Shown here one piece after another: positions 1 through 5,294 of a DNA stretch of 19,306 nt (positions within the stretch are counted from its first letter, which is position 1; each line of letters starts with the position of its first letter). The translations under genes and the position numbers were made by a program. This DNA comes from an uncultured Oscillospiraceae bacterium (GTDB lineage: Bacteria; Bacillota; Clostridia; Oscillospirales; Oscillospiraceae): contig CAKTQE010000044.1 in assembly GCA_934593275.1 (NCBI GenBank), positions 1 through 19,306 of the forward strand. Reading direction: 5' to 3'. The notes beneath the pieces are model-generated. The model was not told the origin of the DNA and ran no database searches. It saw only the letters and a list, made by a program, of their open reading frames with translations.

Positions 1-803
1 CGGCCATTGTCCAGGGTGTATTCACAGGTGGACAGGCAGATCATCTTGTCGCCGTACTGGGGGGTAATGCCGGTGTCATAGAAGCTCAGCTTCTTGCAGT
101 TGGAGACGAACTCGTCAAACTCCTGCTGGTTGGCGGCATTTTCAAAACGCTGGTAGGTAAAGCCCTCGCCCAGGTTGGCAGTGGTCTTGAAGACGGAGAA
201 AATCTTGTAGACGTGGTACTGCACCTCGCCGGTTTCGTGGTTGAAGGTGTCAAAGAAGACCAGGCTGTTGTTGTCCCAGGCGGACTTGTTTACATAGGCA
301 TTGAGGGCGGCAAACATGGAGCCGTCTTTCATGTTGTGGCCGTACATGGTCACGTTGTCGCCGGGGGTAAAGACATCACATTCCTCCCGGGCATAGATGC
401 TGCCACGGGTGCTGTTATCGCCGTTATAATCCCGGTACAGGTAATAGTTGGCCTCGCTGACCGGACTCTGCATCACAGGGTAGTCCAGCTTGGTGCCGTC
501 AATGCGCAGCCAGCCCACAAAATCCTTGTTGTTGTTTTTTTCATAGAACGCCTTGTAGTCCCGGTTCAGGGGGAAGGTCTCCTCGGGTTCCTCCAAGTCT
601 TTGGGGTCGGGGACGTAATCTTCAGTGGTGTTGTTGGAAGCTTCCGTAGTGGCGGGGGTAGAAGCCAGGGTGTCCTGACGGAGCTTGTCGTATTCGTCCT
701 CGGACTTCTTGCCCTCCCAGAAATAGGAGCCTAGGTACACGGCACTGCCCACCAAAGCCACGGCCAGCACCACGATAATGGCGATGTAAAGACCTTTTTT
801 CAT
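1..803 (-). CDS. srtB: Class B sortase, 3' end outside window
   Basis: This is a membrane-anchored transpeptidase that would attach surface proteins or pilins to the cell wall or to each other. The 267 visible residues begin with a short basic stretch and one membrane helix (about residues 4-26). An acidic, Thr/Ser-rich linker follows, then a sortase barrel. The barrel has the motif YGHNMKDG with the catalytic His at residue 156, and LSTCEYT with the catalytic Cys at residue 260. The catalytic Arg should lie a few residues past Cys260, beyond the window edge. The long segment between His and Cys, and the motif forms, fit class B (SrtB) rather than class A. The ATG at 803 has a good GAGGAGG site about 7-8 bases upstream and a consensus promoter at 871-899. 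No sorting-signal substrate (LPxTG/NPxTG-like) is seen in the window, so its target is unknown. Confidence 0.9.
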   Translation of the reverse strand, partial: MKKGLYIAIIVVLAVALVGSAVYLGSYFWEGKKSEDEYDKLRQDTLASTPATTEASNNTTEDYVPDPKDLEEPEETFPLNRDYKAFYEKNNNKDFVGWLRIDGTKLDYPVMQSPVSEANYYLYRDYNGDNSTRGSIYAREECDVFTPGDNVTMYGHNMKDGSMFAALNAYVNKSAWDNNSLVFFDTFNHETGEVQYHVYKIFSVFKTTANLGEGFTYQRFENAANQQEFDEFVSNCKKLSFYDTGITPQYGDKMICLSTCEYTLDNG

Positions 804-870
804 GTTGTATCCTCCTCACGGCAAGGAATGGAAGAAAATTCCTTTGCCAAAATGTAACCATCTGTAACTT

Positions 871-899
871 ATTATAATCCACCGCCGGGCTTCTGTCAA
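871..899 (-). promoter_or_regulatory. Sigma-70-type promoter of the sortase gene
   Basis: On the minus strand TTGACA (894-899) and TATAAT (871-876) are separated by exactly 17 bases, a perfect consensus housekeeping promoter. The expected start site is near 864, giving a leader of about 60 bases before the ATG at 803. Read on the plus strand, the initial transcribed region carries a direct repeat TGTAAC-N4-TGTAAC (853-868), a possible regulator site. Confidence 0.85.
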
Positions 900-950
900 G
901 CACATCGCATGGGTATTGTATTAACCTTTCCTTAATTATTGGAAAACTTA

Positions 951-1111
951 GGAAGCTCTGATTAAATCGGCAAGAGCTGACGGCGAAAGATTTTGGCTCC
1001 AGGCAAGGTTTGGAAAATGAGGGAATACTTTGTGTATTTCCCATTTTTCAAACCGCAGTCTGGGGGCAAAAGATTCGCCGCTCAGCCGCAGACGATTTAT
1101 TCAGAGTTTCC
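951..1111. mobile_element. MITE-like 161-bp imperfect palindrome
   Basis: The two ends are inverted copies: the first 18 bases (951-968) match the reverse complement of the last 18 (1094-1111) at 16 positions. The similarity continues inward to an apex near 1031, so one strand could fold into a single long, imperfect hairpin. The element contains no credible gene. It is flanked directly by CTTA at 947-950 and at 1112-1115, as expected for a 4-bp target-site duplication. It is therefore probably a non-autonomous element mobilised by a transposase elsewhere. It sits between the 3' end of the LRR gene and the sortase promoter and may also act as a transcription terminator. The family is not identified here. 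Confidence 0.7.
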
Positions 1112-1112
1112 C

Positions 1113-2738
1113 TTACCCATGGAGGTAGGCCATGCCCAGAATGTCCCGCTGTTCCCGGTAGTGGTCGCCCTCCCGCCAGCCGCCGCCGGTGGAGGAGCCG
1201 GAGTGCAAATTGACTTCCGTATTGGGAAGACTGTCGGCAATATCCCGATCCTGATAGAGAATGTGGTCCCACCAAAGCCGTTTCAGCCAGGTCATTTTCC
1301 GCACCGGGTCCGCCGGGCCGTAGGTATAGCACAGGTTCAGATCTTCCAGCTTTTTGCACTGCTGCAAGGGGCTGTAGTCCCGGCAGCCGGTTAAAAACAT
1401 TTCCAGGAAAATCAGGTTTTCACAGTCGGCCAGAGGGGTGATGTCAGAAATTTTCGTGTCCGCAATGATCAGGTATTGAAGCTTCGGGAAATACCGCACC
1501 CAGTCGCAGGTGAGCAGAGGCATATGGCCCACGTCCACCGCAATCACATCCGGGCAGTAGCGCAGATCGTCCAGCTGCCCCTCATAAACCGTCTGGCCGG
1601 TTTTTACCGGGGCAAAGAACAAGCTGTCCGTCCGCACCCGGACCGCGCCGACGTTTACCGTCCATACAAAGCGAACGTTTTCGTGCCGCTTGTTCAGCGC
1701 GTCCAGTTCCTCATTCTCAAGACCGCAGTCAGACAAATCCACCTTTTGAAGCTTGGGATAGTAGGGGAGGGCCTGTTCCAGGGCTTCCAAATCCGTCACA
1801 GGGATACGGGACAAATCCGCTTCCACGGCATCGGTCCGTAGCCCGATAGGCCCAAAGGTTCCATTCCAGAGGAAAAATACCTGGGGGTTGTCATCGCAAA
1901 GCTGCCGCAGTTCTGCTTCTGTCAAACCGCATTCCAGCAGTTCCGCTTCCCGCAACACCGGGTAGCACTGTATCAGCTTTTGCGCCAACTCCAGGGTCAG
2001 GGGACACTGGTTCAGGGACAGCATGGCAGCGTCTGCGTCCAGGGGTACATCCCGGTCCGCCAGGGCGTAAAACAGCCCGATTTGGGGGAACGCCCGGTGA
2101 AGCCAGGAAACCAGCTCCGGGTCAGGAAGCTCGGTTTTGAGCAGAATGGTCTCCACCTGGGGAAGATGGGGCAGATTCTTTGCCAGTTCCTCCCGGTCTG
2201 CTTTTTGAAGCTCTAAAGACCGTACCCCCGGACCCCAGCGAAGCCCTCCCAAATCCACCCGGTAGTTGACCTTGCAGTCCGGACGCAAACCGGCCAGCAG
2301 TTCCAGGGCATCGTAATCCCGGCATTCCAGGCCGTCCACCTGTAAAAGCCCCGGCACCAGGGCCAGTGCCTGGGCATCCTCCGCGGTCAGGGTTGTAACC
2401 GTCACCTCCTGGGTATCCTGCGGCAGAAACCGCCCCTGAAAGGGAATATCCCAGGTGATTTTGCATTGTGGGTTTTCCTCCCGCAGCATCCGGAAAGAAG
2501 CCACATCCATCCCCGTACCCCGGGCATCCAGGATTTTCAGCTGGGGAAAGTCCCGCAGCCGGTCAAATTCCACCCCCTGCACCCCGGAAAGGTCCAGCAC
2601 CTCCGCGGTTTTCAAATAGGGCTTCCCGGCCAGCACCCGGTAATTCCTGCAAAAGAAATACCCGCCCATGGCCCCAAGTACCCCCAGAACCACCGCCGCC
2701 ATGGCCAGTACCGCGCCCATCCGTTTTCTGGTCTTCAT
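1113..2738 (-). CDS. Membrane-anchored protein with degenerate leucine-rich repeats
   Basis: A 541-residue protein of unknown function. A basic N-terminus and one hydrophobic helix (about residues 7-30) lack a lipobox, so it is probably anchored by an uncleaved signal helix with the rest outside the cell. The remainder is a series of long LRR-like units, each with a pattern like LPYYPKLQKVDLSDCGL, an ExLxxL helix, and a strand ending in an aromatic pattern such as VRFVWTV. Shorter, more canonical LRRs follow near the C-terminus (KISDITPLADCENLIFLEM). It is paralogous to the lipoprotein at 9736-11199. I chose the ATG at 2738, which has a GGGGGA site 7 bases upstream; an in-frame TTG at 2753 is possible. 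The stop codon lies inside the target duplication of the MITE-like element. No sorting signal is seen, so it is not an obvious sortase substrate. Confidence 0.8.
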   Translation of the reverse strand: MKTRKRMGAVLAMAAVVLGVLGAMGGYFFCRNYRVLAGKPYLKTAEVLDLSGVQGVEFDRLRDFPQLKILDARGTGMDVASFRMLREENPQCKITWDIPFQGRFLPQDTQEVTVTTLTAEDAQALALVPGLLQVDGLECRDYDALELLAGLRPDCKVNYRVDLGGLRWGPGVRSLELQKADREELAKNLPHLPQVETILLKTELPDPELVSWLHRAFPQIGLFYALADRDVPLDADAAMLSLNQCPLTLELAQKLIQCYPVLREAELLECGLTEAELRQLCDDNPQVFFLWNGTFGPIGLRTDAVEADLSRIPVTDLEALEQALPYYPKLQKVDLSDCGLENEELDALNKRHENVRFVWTVNVGAVRVRTDSLFFAPVKTGQTVYEGQLDDLRYCPDVIAVDVGHMPLLTCDWVRYFPKLQYLIIADTKISDITPLADCENLIFLEMFLTGCRDYSPLQQCKKLEDLNLCYTYGPADPVRKMTWLKRLWWDHILYQDRDIADSLPNTEVNLHSGSSTGGGWREGDHYREQRDILGMAYLHG

Positions 2739-2791
2739 GTGTCCGTCCCCCAATCTTCCCGATAACGAAAAGTATTATGTAACCATCTCCT

Positions 2792-2820
2792 ATTATGGAG
2801 GCTTCCCCCCAAGAAGTCAA
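2792..2820 (-). promoter_or_regulatory. Promoter of the LRR membrane protein gene
   Basis: On the minus strand TTGACT (2815-2820) and CATAAT (2792-2797) are spaced by 17 bases. Just downstream of the -10 the sequence AGATGGTTACAT (2777-2788 on the complement) is identical over 12 bases to a segment just downstream of the sortase -10 (852-863), which hints at shared control. Confidence 0.65.
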
Positions 2821-2868
2821 GGCATTTCCGGCGGGGAACCTATACAAACTTTGCCCAAAACTTTTTTC

Positions 2869-2897
2869 TTGCTTTTTTGCTCCAAGTGTGCTATCCT
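2869..2897 (+). promoter_or_regulatory. Possible promoter of tRNA-Leu
   Basis: TTGCTT (2869-2874) and TATCCT (2892-2897) with a 17-base spacer are the best promoter-like pair upstream of the tRNA. They would give a leader of about 70 bases. Neither hexamer is a full consensus match. The intergenic stretch 2739-2974 otherwise holds the divergent promoter of the LRR gene and two overlapping short hairpins at 2946-2969. Confidence 0.45.
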
Positions 2898-2974
2898 ATA
2901 CAAGTCGATGGAACGTCCCCAGGCTGAGGGTAGTTTCAAGACCCAGATAACATCCTGTTATCGGATGTTCATAG

Positions 2975-3060
2975 GCCGGTGTGTTGGAATGGTAGACGAG
3001 GAGGACTCAAAATCCTTTGGTAGCGATACCGTGTGGGTTCGAGTCCCACCACCGGCACCA
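2975..3060 (+). tRNA. tRNA-Leu (anticodon CAA)
   Basis: An 86-base tRNA with an encoded CCA end. The acceptor stem GCCGGTG pairs with CACCGGC. The anticodon stem GAGGA/TCCTT encloses the loop CTCAAAA, giving anticodon CAA at 3008-3010, which reads UUG. A long variable arm (class II, as expected for Leu) precedes a T-arm with GGTTCGAGTCC. The 3' 18 bases recur twice downstream as part of the repeats at 3131-3224 and 3258-3351. Confidence 0.97.
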
Positions 3061-3061
3061 C

Positions 3062-3096
3062 AAAAAAGGAGGATGCAGCTTGCATCCTCCTTTTTT
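3062..3096 (+). terminator. Intrinsic terminator after tRNA-Leu (bidirectional form)
   Basis: A perfect 15-bp stem (3062-3076 with 3082-3096) encloses a 5-base loop. It begins with six A and ends with six T, so it can work in both directions. On the plus strand it ends tRNA-Leu transcription. On the minus strand it could stop readthrough from the YerC operon. Confidence 0.9.
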
Positions 3097-3101
3097 GTGA
3101 T

Positions 3102-3219
3102 GTGGTGGGACTCGAACCCATTTCAATGCAAAATGCCAGTGGCATTTTGCGGCAACCAGTTCAAAAACTGGTTGCAACCATACTTTTTGCGCAGCAAAAA
3201 GGCCATCGAGTCCCACCAC
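3102..3219. repeat. Cloverleaf-like structured element derived from tRNA-Leu 3' end
   Basis: Positions 3102-3120 are an inverted copy of 19 bases of the tRNA-Leu T-arm and acceptor (3034-3052). Fourteen of these bases (3102-3115) can pair with the direct copy at 3206-3219. That closing stem encloses three consecutive perfect hairpins: 3128-3150, 3152-3175 (10 bp, CAAA loop) and 3183-3201 (8 bp, GCA loop). The whole would fold as a four-way, tRNA-like shape. No gene is contained. Whether it is transcribed is unknown, since a strong terminator precedes it on the plus strand. Confidence 0.65.
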
Positions 3220-3224
3220 CGGCG
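3131..3224 (+). repeat. 94-bp repeat, copy 1 (three hairpins + tRNA-Leu 3' fragment)
   Basis: Identical over all 94 bases to 3258-3351. The order is three hairpins, then the sequence 3206-3223, which equals the last 18 paired bases of the tRNA-Leu gene (3039-3056). In this copy the first hairpin is longer, with 11-bp arms, because the flank GCA completes it. Confidence 0.9.
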
Positions 3225-3257
3225 TTACGATACGGAACCCGTCTCCTAAAACCCTCC

Positions 3258-3351
3258 AAATGCCAGTGGCATTTTGCGGCAACCAGTTCAAAAACTGGTT
3301 GCAACCATACTTTTTGCGCAGCAAAAAGGCCATCGAGTCCCACCACCGGCG
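3258..3351 (+). repeat. 94-bp repeat, copy 2
   Basis: An exact second copy of 3131-3224, separated from it by 33 bases (3225-3257) that I do not recognise. The copy ends in the same 18-base tRNA-Leu fragment (3333-3350). Just after it a small hairpin ACCACC-GGC-GGTGGT (3342-3356) forms. It ends about 20 bases before the stop codon of the YerC gene. Small open frames inside the copies translate alike but have no start signals and are not called as genes. Confidence 0.9.
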
Positions 3352-3373
3352 GTGGTTATTTTGCACCGTGCCG

Positions 3374-3649
3374 TTAAAAATCTTCTTTTTTCAGCACCTG
3401 GGAGTATCCCGTGCCGTACTGGACGCACCGGGAGACCCGGCTTAATGTGGCGGAGGAAATGTCACTTTGGGCGATGACCTGGTTGTAGGTGTTGCCCTCT
3501 AATAAAAGCTTGGCAGCAAAAAGCCGTTCGGCCATTTTTTCCAGTTCCTTTTGGGTGCAGAGGTCCTCAAAAAGGGCCTGAACCTGGCGGGGGTCTTCCA
3601 ACGAGGCGATACAACGGTATAGATGGTCAATTTTTTCCTGTTTGTCCAA
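3374..3649 (-). CDS. yerC: TrpR-like transcriptional repressor of the YerC/YecD family
   Basis: A 91-residue, wholly helical DNA-binding protein of the Trp-repressor superfamily, the usual length for YerC. The region YNQVIAQSDISSATLSRVSR (about residues 55-74) is the helix-turn-helix. The preceding ELEKMAERLFAAKLLLEG matches the TrpR-like core. The start is TTG at 3649; AAGGAG lies 8 bases upstream and overlaps the stop of the permease gene, and there is no earlier ATG. It is the last gene of the transporter operon. Being co-transcribed with a transporter whose promoter has tandem palindromes (5143-5186), it most likely autoregulates the operon, perhaps with an amino acid as corepressor. That ligand is inference; members of this family are largely uncharacterised. 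Confidence 0.88.
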   Translation of the reverse strand: MDKQEKIDHLYRCIASLEDPRQVQALFEDLCTQKELEKMAERLFAAKLLLEGNTYNQVIAQSDISSATLSRVSRCVQYGTGYSQVLKKEDF

Positions 3650-3661
3650 AATAGTTGCTCC

Positions 3662-4312
3662 TTAATCCTTGTAATAGTTCATTTTTTCCTCTGCCCGCTG
3701 GAATACCAGGGTCAGCAGCCCGGAAAACAGCAGGTAGAAAGCCCCGGTATAGAACATGGGCCAGATGAGACCGTCACTTTTAATAAAGGACTGGCCCATC
3801 CACATGACCTCATACACCGCAATGACCCGGGCCAGGGAGGTGTCTTTGACCAGGGTGATGATCTCATTGCCCATAGAGGGAACAATGCGCTTGACCACCT
3901 GCATGAGCAAAATGTGGATAAAAATCTGGCTCCGGCTCAGGCCCAGGGCCTGGCCCGCTTCTGACTGTCCGGCGGGGATGCTTTCAATGCCGCCCCGGTA
4001 GATTTCGCTGAAATAGCAGGCGTAGTTGATGGTAAAGGCCAGAATCACCGCCGTAAACCGCCCCATGGCAGGAAGCCCAAACAGCAGCCCTGGGCCGTAA
4101 AACACCACGATGAGTTGGAGCATCAAGGGCGTACCCCGGATGACCCAGACGATGCACTTCATGATGTACCGCACCGGGGAAAACCGGGTCATGGTGCCAA
4201 AACAGACCAAAAGCCCCAGGGGAATAGAGAACACCAGGGTCAAAAGGAAGATATTCATGGTCTCACCGAAGCCCCTCATCAGGGCTTCGGTGACGGTAAT
4301 AAACTGCTCCAT
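3662..4312 (-). CDS. Amino-acid ABC transporter permease (HisM/GlnP family)
   Basis: A 216-residue inner-membrane subunit of a polar amino-acid uptake system, of typical family length. It has several hydrophobic segments: about residues 17-40, 52-80, 86-105 and the C-terminal region. The family signature SEIYRGGIESIPAGQSEAGQ is followed by ALGLSRSQIF, the EAA loop that docks on the ATPase. The ATG at 4312 follows the stop of the binding-protein gene by 2 bases and has only a weak ribosome site, so translation is probably coupled. No ATP-binding subunit is encoded next to it; the position where one is often found is taken by the YerC repressor. Confidence 0.92.
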   Translation of the reverse strand: MEQFITVTEALMRGFGETMNIFLLTLVFSIPLGLLVCFGTMTRFSPVRYIMKCIVWVIRGTPLMLQLIVVFYGPGLLFGLPAMGRFTAVILAFTINYACYFSEIYRGGIESIPAGQSEAGQALGLSRSQIFIHILLMQVVKRIVPSMGNEIITLVKDTSLARVIAVYEVMWMGQSFIKSDGLIWPMFYTGAFYLLFSGLLTLVFQRAEEKMNYYKD

Positions 4313-4314
4313 GG

Positions 4315-5088
4315 TTACTTTACCAGGGTCAGGCTGTATTTGGCGGCCAGGGCATCCAGGGTGCCGTCAGCCATCAGATTTTTCATAATGTCATTGACCT
4401 TTTGGGTCAGGTCCGAGTCCTTGCGGAAACCAATGCCGTATTCCTCGGAGCTGAGTTCCATGGCAATGACCAGGTTTTCATACCCGGTACCAGGGCCGGT
4501 CATGGCGTTGGCCATGGTGATGTCGATAACACAGGCATCGGCGGTACCGGCGGCGGTTTCCATCAGGGCGGAGGCCTGGGACTGAACGGAGGTGCAGGTC
4601 ACGCCGGTCAAATCTTTCACGGCGGCTTCTCCGGCGGAACCGGCTTCTACGGCGAAGTTCAGGCCCTGCAGCAGTTCTACAGCATCATAGCCTGTTGCAG
4701 TGTCCTTGGGCATGACCACCACCTGGGCGTTTTTCACATAGGGGTTGGAGACACTGGTATTGCGCTTGACTTCATCCGTAATGGTCATGCCGTTCCAGAT
4801 GCAGTCAATGGCCTTGGAATCCAGTTCAAAGAACTTGTTGTCCCAGTCGATTTCGATAAATTGGGCTTCCACCCCCAATTCTTTGGCCACAGCCTGGGCA
4901 AATTCCGCGTCAAAGCCTGTCCACTGGCCGGAGACATCCTGATAGTCCATGGGTTCATAGCTGGTGACACCTACCACCAGGGTGCCTTTTTTCTGAATGT
5001 AGTCGGTGTCGGATTCCGTTTTCTTTCCACAGGCACTGAAAAGAAGAAGGGTGGAGAGGGCCAAAAGCAGGGTGATCAGTTTTTTCAT
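4315..5088 (-). CDS. Amino-acid ABC transporter substrate-binding lipoprotein
   Basis: A 257-residue extracellular solute-binding protein of family 3 (periplasmic-binding-protein type 2 fold). The lipobox LLFSAC puts the lipidated Cys at residue 20. The mature domain starts with the family pattern GTLVVGVTSYEPMDYQD and GFDAEFAQAVAKELGV. It continues with an IWNGMTITDEVKRNT strand-turn and a C-terminal EYGIGFRKDSDLTQKVN segment. I chose the ATG at 5088, with AAGGAAG 8 bases upstream, over an in-frame upstream ATG that would add 17 polar residues before the signal peptide. It is the first gene of the operon with the permease and YerC. Substrate is not deducible; a hydrophobic or aromatic amino acid is conceivable from the TrpR-like partner but unproven. 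Confidence 0.93.
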   Translation of the reverse strand: MKKLITLLLALSTLLLFSACGKKTESDTDYIQKKGTLVVGVTSYEPMDYQDVSGQWTGFDAEFAQAVAKELGVEAQFIEIDWDNKFFELDSKAIDCIWNGMTITDEVKRNTSVSNPYVKNAQVVVMPKDTATGYDAVELLQGLNFAVEAGSAGEAAVKDLTGVTCTSVQSQASALMETAAGTADACVIDITMANAMTGPGTGYENLVIAMELSSEEYGIGFRKDSDLTQKVNDIMKNLMADGTLDALAAKYSLTLVK

Positions 5089-5137
5089 AGGGGGTACTTC
5101 CTTTCTATTCCCGGTAGGTTTTCTATCTGATGAGTGC

Positions 5138-5166
5138 ATTATACTTTATCTCGCTAAAGTTGTAAA
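5138..5166 (-). promoter_or_regulatory. Promoter of the amino-acid transporter-yerC operon
   Basis: On the minus strand TTTACA (5161-5166) and TATAAT (5138-5143) are spaced by 17 bases. The spacer is almost entirely occupied by the palindrome ACTTTA-N6-TAAAGT (5143-5160). A repressor bound there would block RNA polymerase. Confidence 0.85.
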
Positions 5167-5186
5167 GTACTTCATCACGCTAAAGT
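5143..5186. promoter_or_regulatory. Tandem palindromic operators, candidate YerC sites
   Basis: Site 1 (5143-5160) is a perfect inverted repeat, ACTTTA-N6-TAAAGT. Site 2 (5169-5186) is ACTTCA-N6-TAAAGT and matches site 1 at 16 of 18 positions, 26 bp away. A further TAAAGT half-site lies between them (5163-5168). Site 1 fills the promoter spacer and site 2 lies just upstream of the -35. TrpR-type repressors bind tandem palindromes cooperatively, so the operon's own YerC is the natural candidate regulator. The link is inference. Confidence 0.7.
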
Positions 5187-5252
5187 GATAAATTGTAGGA
5201 ATGCACAAATAAAACTTGAGAAACAGGAGGAAGCGAGTGGAAATTCACGAAA

Positions 5253-5286
5253 ATCCCCGCCTTTCGGTGCTTCAAAAGGCGGGGAT
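5253..5286 (-). terminator. Terminator hairpin downstream of trkH
   Basis: A perfect 12-bp GC-rich stem (5253-5264 with 5275-5286) with a 10-base loop lies 8 bases after the trkH stop codon. On the minus strand it is followed by a short T run (TTTT), giving a moderate intrinsic terminator. Confidence 0.75.
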
Positions 5287-5294
5287 GAGGGTGT

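Noticed and set aside
853..868. WalR (YycF) box upstream of the sortase gene
   Set aside because: The TGTAAC direct repeat resembles it, but the spacer is 4 bases rather than the 5 of the known consensus, and it lies downstream of the -10. It is reported only as an unspecified repeat.
3131..3351. CRISPR-like array
   Set aside because: There are only two copies, the repeat is 94 bp with internal hairpins, there is one 33-base spacer, and no cas gene is present.
3033..3477. Small overlapping open frames in the tRNA-Leu repeat region, e.g. starting MPVAFCGNQF
   Set aside because: They arise from hairpin repeats and the tRNA 3' copies, lack ribosome sites, and run through structured non-coding sequence. 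Similar short proteins in databases would likely be misannotation.
5089..5137. T-box leader for the amino-acid transporter operon
   Set aside because: The leader is only about 45 bases, without the T-box sequence or a terminator stem.
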